From Thermoclostridium stercorarium subsp. stercorarium DSM 8532 (GTDB taxonomy: Bacteria > Bacillota > Clostridia > DSM-8532): 64,000 nt of DNA. The translations under genes and the position numbers were made by a program. Below, piece by piece: positions 17,170 to 27,398 of the stretch. The stretch is from contig NC_020134.1 in the NCBI RefSeq assembly GCF_000331995.1, positions 1,835,465 through 1,899,464 of the forward strand. The letters run 5' to 3'. How positions within the stretch are numbered: position 1 is the first letter of the stretch; every line of letters begins with the position of its first letter. The notes under the pieces were generated by a model. The model was not told the origin of the DNA. It did not search any database and saw only the letters and a list, made by a program, of their open reading frames with translations.

Positions 17170-20100
17170 TCATTGGGCTCTATGGTATATTCTGTAAAGC
17201 AATGCGGCGGCTTCGGCTTTTGTGGTCATGCGTCCCGGACTAAGGTTCTTTCCGTCACCTTTTATCAGGCCGTTTTTAACCAGCGTTGCCACATACGGGA
17301 CGGCATAACCTGATACTTCCGAAGCATCACCGAAACCCGCAATATCGTCTTCCGACCCTTTCGCCAGATTTATACCTGCCGCTTCCAGCGCTTTTGCGGT
17401 AAGCACCATCAAATCCTGCCTTGTTATTGTGTCATTCGGATTATATCTGTTATTGCCCGTTCCTTCCGCTATTCCTAATTTTCTGGCAATCCCCAGTTCG
17501 TGATAATATATGTCTTCCCTGGTTACATCGTCAAAGTTCCCGTCATATTTTGCAGTAAGGTCAAGGGTTCTAATCAGCCACATAATGTATTCCCCGCGGG
17601 TTATACCGGCATGGGGCTTAAATCCGGTATCGGGCATACCGTCAATAACTCCTTTCGACGCCAGAACCTCTATCGGCTTAACCGCCCATGGCACCGCCGA
17701 AATATCGTTAAATGTTACCTTAATCAGTTCAACCATGAAACTGCCGGTGCGGATTGTTCTGAATTTTAGCATCCCTGTTTCGGCGTTGTACCTTCCCCCG
17801 GGTATGGGACTTGTCGTTCCGTCGTCATTGATATACCTTACTGAAATATATTCAGTTTCTTCTGCCTCATCCTCCGCCGGTTCATACCGAACTGAAATCA
17901 GCACCGGAAAATCAGGGTTTTCCCATTTGATATCTTTTCCATTGACAGACAAGGTAAATGATATCACAGGTCTATTCCCTGATACCCCGCCCGTTCGGTC
18001 AAATACACCGAAACTCAGCTGCACATAATATGCATTTTTAATTTCCTCTTCAGTGAATATACATGCCGGCAAAACCAATGTCCCAAGTTTTGTATCAACC
18101 TCAATATTGACACGTGGATTATTCAGAGTTAATGCCATTTTTGGCAGAACAAGGGTATAAATTTTTGCGTTGTCAGCTTCAGGAACGTTAATAACAACGG
18201 TTTTTGCCCCGTCAGGTCCCGTCAGCGCGGAATCCATGGCACACTTAAATTCACTTTCGGTTATATAAGAGGCCTTAACCTCTCCCGCAGCAGTGTCGTA
18301 TTTAGCTATTTTTACGCTGATGCTTCCGTCCTTAACCGTGTTTACAGGTGTTTGAGATGAATCCGTCCCGTCCGCTTTTGGAGCCCGTCCACTGCGGCTT
18401 TCCGGTGCCGGCGTGGTGGTTGGTACGGGTACCTGAGTTGGCACCGGAGTAGGTTCAGGTTCAGGCGCCGGTTCTGGAAAAGGTGCAGGTGTTGGTACAG
18501 GTTCAGTTTCAGGTTCAGGTTCGGGTTCTGCTTCAACCGGTCCGGAATATCCGAGAGTAACTGCATCTATACAAGCCCAGTCTCCGGCATTTGCATCCTG
18601 ATAGAAGCCAATTGTAATCTCACCGCTTGTTACCTCGAAATCAAGGCTTACCTTTCTCCATCCGCCGGCGGGCGGGAAACTTTCCCTAACCTCTTTGCCG
18701 GTACCGTCCTTTGCATATATGTATGCGTTTTTGGTTATACCATGGTATATATACGCGGAAAACGTATATAAACCGTTCTCAAGTCCGGTTATTGTCTGAC
18801 AGACATCAGATACAAACGGTTCTTCCGACCATGTAGACAGCGAATAATATCCGTCCGGCGCATCGTTGCCGAAAAATCTCCTGTCCTGCCTGTACGTTGC
18901 GCCCTTGGTTCCGGTGAATGTCCATCCGGGTATAGGTTCATCGCCCGTTGGTTCCTCTTCAAAACTCCAGTTTTTAACCGGAATTTTATTCTGAAGTATA
19001 ATGATAACATTCAAAGTCGTTTTGTTTAATAAAACCTCTATATCTTCGACCTTGCCTTCAAAATAGCCGTCTTTGCCCGCAGTTATGGTATATTTCCTGC
19101 CCGCTTCCACTTCATTCAGCACAAAACGGCCTTTATCATCGGTGATTGTGGTATACCGTTCATTGCCTGAAACGGCCGTTACCTTAGCGCCGGCAACCGC
19201 TTTTCTGCCACTGTCAAGTACTATTCCTTCTATCGCGCCAATGTTATATATGACGGTAATGTCAATATTCTGTGTCGTTTCACCCACTTTTACCGTCACA
19301 TTTTCCCGGATCCCGTCCAGGTATTTTTCCTTGCTTGCTCTTACGGTGTATCCTTCCCCCGCCGTTACATGTTCTATTCTGTATTCTCCTGACGCATCGG
19401 TCACATCCGAAAGAACCGTATTATCAACTTCAACACTTACCGTTGCGCCTTCAACAGGATTACCAAACAAATCGGTAACTTTTCCGCTAATGGCTCCAGA
19501 ATTCAGTATCAAAGTCAGATTCACGTTCTGAACCCTGTCTCCCGTTACAATCCTACCGCTGTTTGCCTGATCCGGAAGATACCCTGTTTTTCCCGCGGTA
19601 ACTTTATATCCGGTATATGATTCGGGCAAATCCCCTATTATGTAGTTGCCGTCACTGTCGGTTACGGTTTCAAACAATTCTTCACCCGTGTCTATTCTCA
19701 CCCATGCATCTTTAACAGGGTTTCCCCTTTCGTCCGTGACTTTTCCCGAAACGGCACCTCCGGTAAGAATAATATCCTCCGTATAAGTTATTCTTCCTCT
19801 AACGACAGTTACTGAAGACACACGGCCACCTTTATAACCCGATTTTTCTGCGGCAATGTCTCCGTCCGAATTGGGTTCAACGCCGAAAAACATGTAATTT
19901 CCGTATTTGTCGGTTCTGGCTGTGTAATTTTTCCCTCCGATAGAAAGGGTTACCACGGCATCCGATATACGCCTGCCGTACTCGCCTTTTACAGTACCTG
20001 AAACAATCCCCGTCTCCGTCCCCTGTGTATTGAATTTGTAAGCCTGGAATACCGGAAGGGCTCTGCCATCAAAGTCGAAAAGAGTGGTGTTTGAAACAAC

Positions 20101-22596
20101 GTTTACATCGGCCTTGTCATCCCATTCTCTGAATGCCCATCCTACTCCGGGAACTTCTATCATAACGGGATCCCAGTAAAGATCCCCGATTATTCTTCCG
20201 TCTTTTCCGCTTTTCAGGCCGTTTAACAGTTCATACATAAAATCCCTCTGGCCTTCGGGACTGCTTGGATAGATATTTTCATAAGGGCCGTTGTGTGTCA
20301 GCTGCCCCGGAGTTCCGTCGGGAAGAACGGGATTCCATTTATAGCCTGTTTCCATAATAAGTATGTCCTTGTTGTATCTTGTTATCAGATTATTGCAGAA
20401 CGCAACTACGGTTTTTACATCCCTTCCCGTCCAGAATGGGTAATAGGACGGCCCTATTATGTCATACTCAACACCATATTTTTCACAGTTGTCAAAAAAA
20501 CTGTAGTATTTGCTGTAATTCCCGGCATCATCCAGGTGTATTATCACTTTTGTTGACGGTGATACTTCCTTGACTGCGTTGTACCCTGCCTTCAGGAACC
20601 TTGCAAGATTTGGCCACGTTGCCGACGCCGCCTTTCCATACGGGTATAGCATGCCTTCCTGTATCTCATTTCCAAGAGATACAAATTCAGGAGTTGTACC
20701 CTGTTTCGCCATAGCTTCCATTATTTCCTTCGTATAATCGTATACAAGTTCCTCGAGTTTATCCACCTTTCCTTCGTCGTCGGGTATGCCTGCTATAATT
20801 TTCTGCCAGTCGTGAGGAATAATCTGTGTTGCGCCGTTTGTCCAGTAATCACTGTAATGAAATGTCAATACTATCTTAAAACCTGCACTTTTTGCCCGTC
20901 TTGCAAGCCTCAGTATGTCGTCCTTGTTCATGAAATTCTCGGCAAGATAGTACGATCCGTCGCCCCGTCCCTTGCCCGGGTTATTGTATATCCTTAATCT
21001 CACAACATTATGACCGTTTTCCTTTAAAATTTGAAATACATCCTTTTCATTGCCGTCGGTATCATAGAATTTTCCGCCCATCGCCTCAACGTAACTTACC
21101 TGGGACACGTCACCCCCTATAAGAAAATCAAAAGACCTGTCATCCTTCACAAGCTCCATTTTGTCCACCTTCACCCAGCTTCCCTCCTTTCCTTCGCAGT
21201 AAAGCCCTATCCTCAAAGTACCGTCGGTTACATGAATGCCTCTTATAAATACCTGGGTCCAGCCTTCGGATTTTGGAACGCCAGTCCTTGATTCGGACAC
21301 CCACGCCGGTTCCGCATACAGATAGCATGCATCATGAGAACCACCGCTGTATGTCCATGCTGTTAAAGTATAATACCCGTTTTCAAGCCCGGTAATGATC
21401 TGATACGTATCCACCGTATAATCGTCATCATACCAGTACCCAAGGCATTTTTGGCCTTCATACGGCGAATTGTAATCAATAAAGGCAGCTCCTGCATCAC
21501 CCTTTACTACCCAATTATCAAAATCCTTTTCAAAGTCACCGTTGGGTACACTAATTTTTTCAGACTGCTTTTCTCCTTCCAGTTCGCCTTTTTTTATCAG
21601 CGTTATATGATCAACCGCCGCCCACGCTTTTGCATTGCCTTTATAGTAAAATCCGACGGTAAGCTTGTTGTCAGCAACTATTACATCGACGGTATTCTGT
21701 CTCCATTGTCCGTTTTTTACGCCGATTTTCACGCTTGAAAAGCCATGGTCCTGAACATACATGGTATATTCGATTCTGCCGTCATCATCACAAGTCCAGG
21801 CCGATACGGTATATAATCCATTTTCCAGCCCCGTTATGGTCTGGCGTATATCCACTTCAAAAGCTTCCTCACTCCAAAAGTTCAGCTTTTTTCCCGTTCC
21901 AATCCCTTCTCCGTTCCAGTCCCATCCGCTGTCGACGTTATATGCGTCACTGTAGACATAATCTGCCACAGTTATCTCCCACGACTCCGTATCATTTTCA
22001 AAATCTCCGTTGGGTACAGGAATTTCGACAGGCAATTCAAGCAACTCAATTTCTTTCTCCCTTACAAGTGTCACCGTATCCGCATTGTACCACGCATTTG
22101 CCTCTCCGTCATCGTAAAATCCTATTGTCATCTGTCCGTTTGTAACTCCTACTCTGAGGCTTATTTCAACCCAACGGTTTGAAGTATCCTTAATGTCAAC
22201 CCTTTCAACTGATTCTCCATCACAAAAGTCCTTAACGTACATATAACTCTCCCTGTGTGTTTCCCCGCACATTACGTAGGCCTTCAGCGTATAAATTCCG
22301 TTTTTAAGCCCTTTTATTGTCTGCTCGGCCGTTGCGGTGTAAGGCTCACTGTGCCAGAACGCCAGTCTTTTTCCTTCTGTTCCGCTGTTGTAGTCATAAT
22401 CCCAGTATGGCTTAATCTCAACACCGTCCCCTTTCAGAACCCACGCTGTATTGACTTCGTCCTCGAAGTTGCCGTTCGGAACCGGTATTTCTTCTTCAGC
22501 GCTGACCACTGCAGGAGGCAAAACAATCACATGAACCAACAGGAAAAATACCAGTAGACCGGCCAGTCCTTTTAATTTCGGATCTCTGTTTCTCAT
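17170..22596 (-). CDS. SLH-anchored multimodular arabinogalactan endo-beta-1,4-galactanase (GH53)
   Basis: A 1808-residue secreted enzyme that cuts beta-1,4-galactan side chains of pectin at the cell surface. GGGGTGAT precedes ATG 22596. Order: signal peptide 1-33; three CBM61-like carbohydrate-binding modules (about 36-485, each opening like IPVPNGDFE); GH53 catalytic domain about 488-855, with acid/base Glu644 in SLGNEI and nucleophile Glu749 in IMETGY; four carboxypeptidase-regulatory-like beta-sandwich repeats (about 860-1200, SGKVTD.GNPV type); a fourth CBM61-like module (1204-1353); a Pro/Glu/Thr linker to about 1416; an unassigned domain; three SLH repeats (about 1628-1808) that hold it to the cell-wall polymer. 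It is convergent with the chemoreceptor relic and divergent from the intact paralogue. Confidence 0.95.
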   Translation of the reverse strand: MRNRDPKLKGLAGLLVFFLLVHVIVLPPAVVSAEEEIPVPNGNFEDEVNTAWVLKGDGVEIKPYWDYDYNSGTEGKRLAFWHSEPYTATAEQTIKGLKNGIYTLKAYVMCGETHRESYMYVKDFCDGESVERVDIKDTSNRWVEISLRVGVTNGQMTIGFYDDGEANAWYNADTVTLVREKEIELLELPVEIPVPNGDFENDTESWEITVADYVYSDAYNVDSGWDWNGEGIGTGKKLNFWSEEAFEVDIRQTITGLENGLYTVSAWTCDDDGRIEYTMYVQDHGFSSVKIGVKNGQWRQNTVDVIVADNKLTVGFYYKGNAKAWAAVDHITLIKKGELEGEKQSEKISVPNGDFEKDFDNWVVKGDAGAAFIDYNSPYEGQKCLGYWYDDDYTVDTYQIITGLENGYYTLTAWTYSGGSHDACYLYAEPAWVSESRTGVPKSEGWTQVFIRGIHVTDGTLRIGLYCEGKEGSWVKVDKMELVKDDRSFDFLIGGDVSQVSYVEAMGGKFYDTDGNEKDVFQILKENGHNVVRLRIYNNPGKGRGDGSYYLAENFMNKDDILRLARRAKSAGFKIVLTFHYSDYWTNGATQIIPHDWQKIIAGIPDDEGKVDKLEELVYDYTKEIMEAMAKQGTTPEFVSLGNEIQEGMLYPYGKAASATWPNLARFLKAGYNAVKEVSPSTKVIIHLDDAGNYSKYYSFFDNCEKYGVEYDIIGPSYYPFWTGRDVKTVVAFCNNLITRYNKDILIMETGYKWNPVLPDGTPGQLTHNGPYENIYPSSPEGQRDFMYELLNGLKSGKDGRIIGDLYWDPVMIEVPGVGWAFREWDDKADVNVVSNTTLFDFDGRALPVFQAYKFNTQGTETGIVSGTVKGEYGRRISDAVVTLSIGGKNYTARTDKYGNYMFFGVEPNSDGDIAAEKSGYKGGRVSSVTVVRGRITYTEDIILTGGAVSGKVTDERGNPVKDAWVRIDTGEELFETVTDSDGNYIIGDLPESYTGYKVTAGKTGYLPDQANSGRIVTGDRVQNVNLTLILNSGAISGKVTDLFGNPVEGATVSVEVDNTVLSDVTDASGEYRIEHVTAGEGYTVRASKEKYLDGIRENVTVKVGETTQNIDITVIYNIGAIEGIVLDSGRKAVAGAKVTAVSGNERYTTITDDKGRFVLNEVEAGRKYTITAGKDGYFEGKVEDIEVLLNKTTLNVIIILQNKIPVKNWSFEEEPTGDEPIPGWTFTGTKGATYRQDRRFFGNDAPDGYYSLSTWSEEPFVSDVCQTITGLENGLYTFSAYIYHGITKNAYIYAKDGTGKEVRESFPPAGGWRKVSLDFEVTSGEITIGFYQDANAGDWACIDAVTLGYSGPVEAEPEPEPETEPVPTPAPFPEPAPEPEPTPVPTQVPVPTTTPAPESRSGRAPKADGTDSSQTPVNTVKDGSISVKIAKYDTAAGEVKASYITESEFKCAMDSALTGPDGAKTVVINVPEADNAKIYTLVLPKMALTLNNPRVNIEVDTKLGTLVLPACIFTEEEIKNAYYVQLSFGVFDRTGGVSGNRPVISFTLSVNGKDIKWENPDFPVLISVRYEPAEDEAEETEYISVRYINDDGTTSPIPGGRYNAETGMLKFRTIRTGSFMVELIKVTFNDISAVPWAVKPIEVLASKGVIDGMPDTGFKPHAGITRGEYIMWLIRTLDLTAKYDGNFDDVTREDIYYHELGIARKLGIAEGTGNNRYNPNDTITRQDLMVLTAKALEAAGINLAKGSEDDIAGFGDASEVSGYAVPYVATLVKNGLIKGDGKNLSPGRMTTKAEAAALLYRIYHRAQ

Positions 22597-22770
22597 GTAA
22601 TCACCCCGGACTTTTTATGTTAATTTTTCCGTTTAAATTGGATTTAAGGCAGGATGAAATTTATACAAATATATTTTATCAGCGGATACTGAGTAAAAAG
22701 TTAAGCAGAATCAGTAATATTTTCTGTATCTTTTATGGCTTTCAAATGTGGGTATTTTCCACGACTTCGT

Positions 22771-22797
22771 TAATTTTTTGTTAATTTTTTTCGATAA
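22771..22797 (+). promoter_or_regulatory. Sigma-D (sigma-28) type promoter of the chemoreceptor gene
   Basis: TAAT (22771-22774), exactly 15 bases, then TTCGATAA (22790-22797), close to the flagellar/chemotaxis consensus TAAA-N15-GCCGATAA. It lies 54 bases before the chemoreceptor start. This would place the gene under motility control. Confidence 0.65.
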
Positions 22798-22850
22798 ATA
22801 TATAGCAATATACATAAACAAAAATCATAATAAAGAAGGCAGGTTTTGTC

Positions 22851-24956
22851 ATGGACGTAAAGAATACCTTGAACAGAGCAGCGGAAATATTCAGGTTTAG
22901 GACCATCCGATCAAGGCTGCTGACCGCGTTTATTTTTACAATTATCCCGGTTATATTGCTGGGTTATGAATCTTACAAAATTGCAAACGACGCCCTTATG
23001 GACAAGGCAAAAACGGCCGTAATTGACACGTTTAAACAGACAAATAATTATTTTGAACTGATGTTTGATAATGTGGAGGCTATTTCCACACAGCTGCTGT
23101 CCAATAAGGATCTGCAAAAATATATTAAAGGAAGTGTAAGCAGCAAAGTGGACAACATTGAGCTGAAAAACAATTTATCCAGCAGCATAAGCAATATCAC
23201 ATTCACATATGATTTCATAAATGATATTGTCATTATTGCCGATAACGGTAAGTCTCTGTCCACCGTCACCTATTATTTGGGAAATCTTGACTATCAGGAT
23301 TTTCTACAGGACGAATTGACTAAAAAGCTTACCGAAAAACGCGGTCAGATACTATATCTTGGATGGCATGAATATTTGGACAAATTTCAGTCAAACCATT
23401 TCGAAAAAGTTAACTATGCAATTTCGGTCGCAAGGCTCTTGAAGGATATGAATACTTCCCAGAGCTTGGGTTACCTTTTTATTGATATTAAACTGTCAAG
23501 CATTCAGAAACTGCTGAATCAGCTTGCGGAGGGAAGTTATGCTGAATATCACCTGATAAGCCCCGAGGGAAGGGTTATCTCTTCTTCCAATGCCAATACA
23601 AATGATTCGGGAGATACATCCCAGTCGGAACAGCTTTATCAGCAGGATTTTATTCAAAAAATTTATGAAAGTGATGCAGTAAGCGGTTCCGAAATTGTCC
23701 ATTACAATAAAGAGAAATATTTACTTACATATACTTATGTGGGCGATACGGGGTTCGTACTGGTATCCCTCACACCGATGAAAATCCTTATGTCGGCATC
23801 GCGCAATATCATGTTCTGGACAATACTTATGGTTCTCGCCGGAGTAACATTCGCCGTTATTTTAGGGCTTTTCATATCCATAAGCACGGGCAAAAGCATC
23901 AACAAAATCATAACCGCTGCAAAACAGGCAGCTTCAGGTGATTTATCAGTCCTGTTCTCATTTAAGCGGGACGACGAACTTGGTCTGCTTTCCAAAGCAA
24001 TTGACACAATGGTTTCCAACACCAGGAATCTTATTGCAAACGCAATTGAGCTTTCAAACAAGGTGGCCGACTCGGCGATAACAGTTGCTGAAACTACTGA
24101 ATACGTATCTGAAATATCAAGGGATATTACACATGCAGTGCAGGAAATAGCAAAAGGTGCGTCGGAACAGGCAAGCAATGCCGAGGAAAGCGTAAATCTT
24201 ATGGACCAGCTGGCAATGAGAATAAACAGCGTATCCGAAACGACGAACGAGATAGAAAAACTTTCAAACGAAGCCATGGAAATTACAGGGCATGGGCTTA
24301 CCACAGTTAAAGAGCTTGAAAGAAAAACCATTGAAACAACCGACAACACCAACGCCATCACAAAAGAAATACAGACTCTTGACGCCCAGTCAAAATCCAT
24401 CGGCAAAATTGTGGATGTAATAAGATCGATAGCTGATCAGACCAATCTGCTGGCGTTAAATGCAGCTATAGAAGCTGCACGAGCCGGTGAATCAGGACGG
24501 GGATTTGCGGTAGTCGCCGATGAGGTTCGAAAGCTTGCAGAACAATCGATGGAAGCTACGAAGGAGATTTCAAATATAGTAAACAATACGCTTAAACAGA
24601 CACAAATAACCGTAAACCGTTCGATTGAAATGGAAGAAGCGCTGAAATCCCAGAATGAAGCAGTCAACAATACGATAGAGTTCTTCAATAGAATAAATAC
24701 CGCTATGCAGGCCCTTGCGGAAAAAATAGAAGAAATAAGGGTACAAACCAATGAAATGAATTTATGTAAAGCGGATACCCTTGCTTCAATCCAGAATATT
24801 TCGGCCGTATCCCAGGAAACAGCCGCTTCATCCCAGGAAGCCAACGCTTCCACCGAAGAGCAGCTGGCAAGCATCGAGCATCTTGCCACATTGGCCAAAG
24901 AACTGGGCGAAGTAGCAGCAAAGATGAAAGAAGCCATCAGTGTCTTCAAAATCTGA
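22851..24956 (+). CDS. Methyl-accepting chemotaxis protein
   Basis: A 701-residue membrane chemoreceptor. The first helix is near residues 20-42 ([20 protein letters not shown]), followed by an extracellular Cache-like sensor to about residue 300, a second helix ([20 protein letters not shown]), a HAMP domain (about 345-395) and a signalling domain ending in [10 protein letters not shown]. The hairpin tip that contacts CheA and CheW reads [20 protein letters not shown] with [18 protein letters not shown] after it. AAGGCAGG precedes the ATG. The close paralogue at 14987-17084 is broken, so this copy probably keeps the function. Its position beside the galactanase suggests a pectin- or galactan-derived attractant, which is inference. 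Confidence 0.95.
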   Translation: MDVKNTLNRAAEIFRFRTIRSRLLTAFIFTIIPVILLGYESYKIANDALMDKAKTAVIDTFKQTNNYFELMFDNVEAISTQLLSNKDLQKYIKGSVSSKVDNIELKNNLSSSISNITFTYDFINDIVIIADNGKSLSTVTYYLGNLDYQDFLQDELTKKLTEKRGQILYLGWHEYLDKFQSNHFEKVNYAISVARLLKDMNTSQSLGYLFIDIKLSSIQKLLNQLAEGSYAEYHLISPEGRVISSSNANTNDSGDTSQSEQLYQQDFIQKIYESDAVSGSEIVHYNKEKYLLTYTYVGDTGFVLVSLTPMKILMSASRNIMFWTILMVLAGVTFAVILGLFISISTGKSINKIITAAKQAASGDLSVLFSFKRDDELGLLSKAIDTMVSNTRNLIANAIELSNKVADSAITVAETTEYVSEISRDITHAVQEIAKGASEQASNAEESVNLMDQLAMRINSVSETTNEIEKLSNEAMEITGHGLTTVKELERKTIETTDNTNAITKEIQTLDAQSKSIGKIVDVIRSIADQTNLLALNAAIEAARAGESGRGFAVVADEVRKLAEQSMEATKEISNIVNNTLKQTQITVNRSIEMEEALKSQNEAVNNTIEFFNRINTAMQALAEKIEEIRVQTNEMNLCKADTLASIQNISAVSQETAASSQEANASTEEQLASIEHLATLAKELGEVAAKMKEAISVFKI

Positions 24957-24968
24957 CAAGATTAATAA

Positions 24969-25007
24969 AGGTCGGAGAGGATTTCCCTCTCCGACCTATA
25001 ATTTTTT
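24969..25007. terminator. Bidirectional terminator between chemoreceptor and MetRS-like gene
   Basis: AGGTCGGAGAGG (24969-24980) pairs with CCTCTCCGACCT (24986-24997); ATAATTTTTT follows on plus and TTTATTAAT on minus. Confidence 0.88.
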
Positions 25008-25023
25008 ATAATGCTTGAAAAGT

Positions 25024-27015
25024 TTACTCATTCTGACTAATCTGACTTGGGTGTTTCTTAAAGAAATCCACCCGTGGTTCAAGGAATTTCAGTTTGTGTT
25101 CTTCGGGATTTTCCATAAATTCATAAATGGGATCAAATATCCTGTCCCAACTCCACAGTTCTTCTCCTACCCTGAGATATTCCCTAATCATCTCGGTTCC
25201 TTTCGGAGCAATCGGATGCATCAGAACGGCAGCTGTCCTGACCATATGGAAGGTATCTGCAAGCACCTGCAAACGCAGTTCCTCATTATTGGTCGTGTCT
25301 GCTTCCCTGATCATTTTCGACCAGTATTTGTTCATGTTGCGGATATACGTATCCATAAGGTTCATAACCTGGTGGAACTCAAACCTGGCCATTAACCTTT
25401 CATATTCAAGTATGGTCTCGTTGGACTCTTTAATTACTTCTTCGCTTATTTTCCTTACAGGAATTTTACCGTCGGTATATTTCTGCGCCGTATAGAAACA
25501 CGACCTGACAGCGCGGTTGAAAACATTGGTGAGTAAATTGCCTTCTTTCAGCACCGGATCGCTGTCTTTTTCGGATGCTGACGGATTAAAGGGTTTTGGC
25601 TGGAAACTCACGCTTCTGATGCCAAGGCCCAGACCCAGAAAATGAGCCCTTAACTGCTCAGGGGTATAATATTCCAGCAAATCCCGCGCAGAAGGCGGTT
25701 TTATACTTCCGCTGCTGCTTGCTTTTTGATTCATGAACAGAATATGGTTATTAACAATCAGTTTCGGCAGCTGCAACTGACCTTCGGGCGGATCAACGGT
25801 GGGATTTTTCCCCTGCTGAGCCATGAACATTGCCATTTCGGCAGGTCCGTAGAAATAAACATTATCCTCGCCAAGGAACTGATAGACCTGTGAATCCTTT
25901 GAACACCACCATTCCTTCCATTCATTCTTGTCCCTGTTATTCATCTCAAGGTATGTCATTGTAAAGGATATGGGTGCCCACAGTGATTCAGGCCATACCC
26001 AAACGGTAAGACCATCAAGGCCTTCAATGCACGGAGCGGGTACGCCCCATTCCACATTTCCTGTAATTCTGAAAGGAACAAGGGTTTTACCTGTGCGGAA
26101 ACGCACTCCGTTTTCGGCAAGTATCAAAGAGGCTTTTTCCCGTTTTTCCAGCTTGTCAAAAGACATCACAGCAGAGGACTTGCCCTCGTCAATTAACGTA
26201 AAGTCAGGAAGCTTATCCTTTATTTTCTCAACCACGTCAAGAAATTCTCTCTTAACATAAATAACCGGTGGTTCAAGGAATTCTTTTATACTCTTTATCA
26301 TAAACTTCCTTGCGCTTTCGTCACTTTCAAGCCTTTCAACCCACTGAACCAAAAGGTCGCGGAAACCGTCGAGCCTGAAGTACCAGTTTGTAACATCCCT
26401 CATTTCAGGCCTTTTTCCGGTAAGGGTACTTCTGGGATCAATAAGATCCTGCGGCATATACTGATGCCCCAACGAGCATTCATCCGCATAGGCTCTTTCG
26501 GATTTACATCCCTCAATAGGGCATTTTCCCACCACCTGGCGGCCGTTAAGGAACATGCCAACCTCTGGATCATAGAACTGGGACGTGGTCATTTTGATCA
26601 GGTGCCCGTTCTCATAAAGCCTGGTTATAAACTCTTCCGAAAATTTTCGGTGATTTTCCGCGGCCGGCCCGAAACTTGAAGCCGCAAAAAGATTTATATC
26701 AATGTAATATTTGTCAAGTATCTCTTTCTGAAGTTTATGGTTCTGTTGTACAAACTCGTCGATTGTGCCCTTAAATTCACCGTTCTCAACCAACTGCCGG
26801 TAGTTTTCCAGAATCGGAGAGCCGTAACAGTCGGTGCCGGAAACAAATATTACATTTTCTTTTCCTATACGATCGCGCAAAAAACGCGCGAAAGTATCTG
26901 CATGGACAAAAACACCGCCTATATGGCCCAAATGCAGTTCTTTATTGCCATACGGCATCCCGGCTGTAACTACCGCCCTTTTGGGGAACTTAGGTCTGTC
27001 TGAATCCACTGTCAT
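25024..27015 (-). CDS. Methionyl-tRNA synthetase-like class I tRNA ligase with atypical KMSKS loop
   Basis: A 663-residue class I synthetase-type enzyme. The HIGH motif is HLGH at residues 28-31 within AGMPYGNKELHLGHIGG, of the archaeal/E. coli MetRS style. Zinc-type cysteines follow (CPIEGC, then ECSLGH near residue 150). The loop that should be KMSKS reads K431-A-S-S-S435, followed by GSIKPPS, so the second lysine that stabilises the transition state is absent. An anticodon-binding helical domain covers the last 200 residues. It should charge tRNA-Met if active; a divergent paralogue with another job is the alternative. It has its own promoter and a coupled leader peptide; the main metG may lie elsewhere. 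Confidence 0.8.
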   Translation of the reverse strand: MTVDSDRPKFPKRAVVTAGMPYGNKELHLGHIGGVFVHADTFARFLRDRIGKENVIFVSGTDCYGSPILENYRQLVENGEFKGTIDEFVQQNHKLQKEILDKYYIDINLFAASSFGPAAENHRKFSEEFITRLYENGHLIKMTTSQFYDPEVGMFLNGRQVVGKCPIEGCKSERAYADECSLGHQYMPQDLIDPRSTLTGKRPEMRDVTNWYFRLDGFRDLLVQWVERLESDESARKFMIKSIKEFLEPPVIYVKREFLDVVEKIKDKLPDFTLIDEGKSSAVMSFDKLEKREKASLILAENGVRFRTGKTLVPFRITGNVEWGVPAPCIEGLDGLTVWVWPESLWAPISFTMTYLEMNNRDKNEWKEWWCSKDSQVYQFLGEDNVYFYGPAEMAMFMAQQGKNPTVDPPEGQLQLPKLIVNNHILFMNQKASSSGSIKPPSARDLLEYYTPEQLRAHFLGLGLGIRSVSFQPKPFNPSASEKDSDPVLKEGNLLTNVFNRAVRSCFYTAQKYTDGKIPVRKISEEVIKESNETILEYERLMARFEFHQVMNLMDTYIRNMNKYWSKMIREADTTNNEELRLQVLADTFHMVRTAAVLMHPIAPKGTEMIREYLRVGEELWSWDRIFDPIYEFMENPEEHKLKFLEPRVDFFKKHPSQISQNE

Positions 27016-27017
27016 TC

Positions 27018-27056
27018 TTAAACCACCACTATTCCTTTCTGCCCCATTTTAATCAT
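27018..27056 (-). CDS. 12-residue leader peptide ahead of the MetRS-like gene
   Basis: Minus-strand ATG at 27056 directly behind a strong GGAGGAGAGG, reading MIKMGQKGIVVV and stopping at 27018, two bases before the synthetase ATG. The leader site is stronger than the one before the synthetase (GTGGTGG), which suggests translational coupling. Short, so support rests on the ribosome site and spacing. Confidence 0.5.
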   Translation of the reverse strand: MIKMGQKGIVVV

Positions 27057-27177
27057 CCTCTCCTCCGATTAATATTTTTTGATTGCGCCAAACATAAAAT
27101 ACCAAACATGCAACAATAGCTCTGAAAAAATCAGAGTTTTTTAAGGACGATAAAATTATCGGACATTTCAACTTAAC

Positions 27178-27206
27178 ATTATAACTCAGTAAATTACATT
27201 TTTCAA
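27178..27206 (-). promoter_or_regulatory. Sigma-A promoter of the MetRS-like gene
   Basis: Minus strand TTGAAA (27206-27201), 17-base spacer and TATAAT (27183-27178). The roughly 155-base leader downstream holds two short hairpins (CGATAA/TTATCG and CTCTGA/TCAGAG) and the leader peptide, but no T-box signature. Confidence 0.7.
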
Positions 27207-27398
27207 AATCTGGCCGACTTTACTCAATATATTATTGCACAGCTTGACTTCCAAATCAACAAAATAAATTAACCGCCGGCCTGTACCCCTTTTGGAACGT
27301 TGTCAGACGAAATGCAGGCTTATGTACGCCTTTTGAGCACAACAGCATATACTGAAAACAGAAAATAAAACGTTATTGTTTCAATTATGCGAAATCAT

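Noticed and set aside
21735-22145. Open frame of 136 codons antisense to the galactanase
   Set aside because: No ribosome site, Pro/His/Arg-rich composition and full overlap with conserved galactanase modules; chance frame.
27120-27142. CTCTGA/TCAGAG hairpin followed by six T on the plus strand
   Set aside because: It looks like a terminator, but no plus-strand gene precedes it; it lies in the leader of the minus-strand MetRS-like gene, so a chance feature of that leader is more likely.
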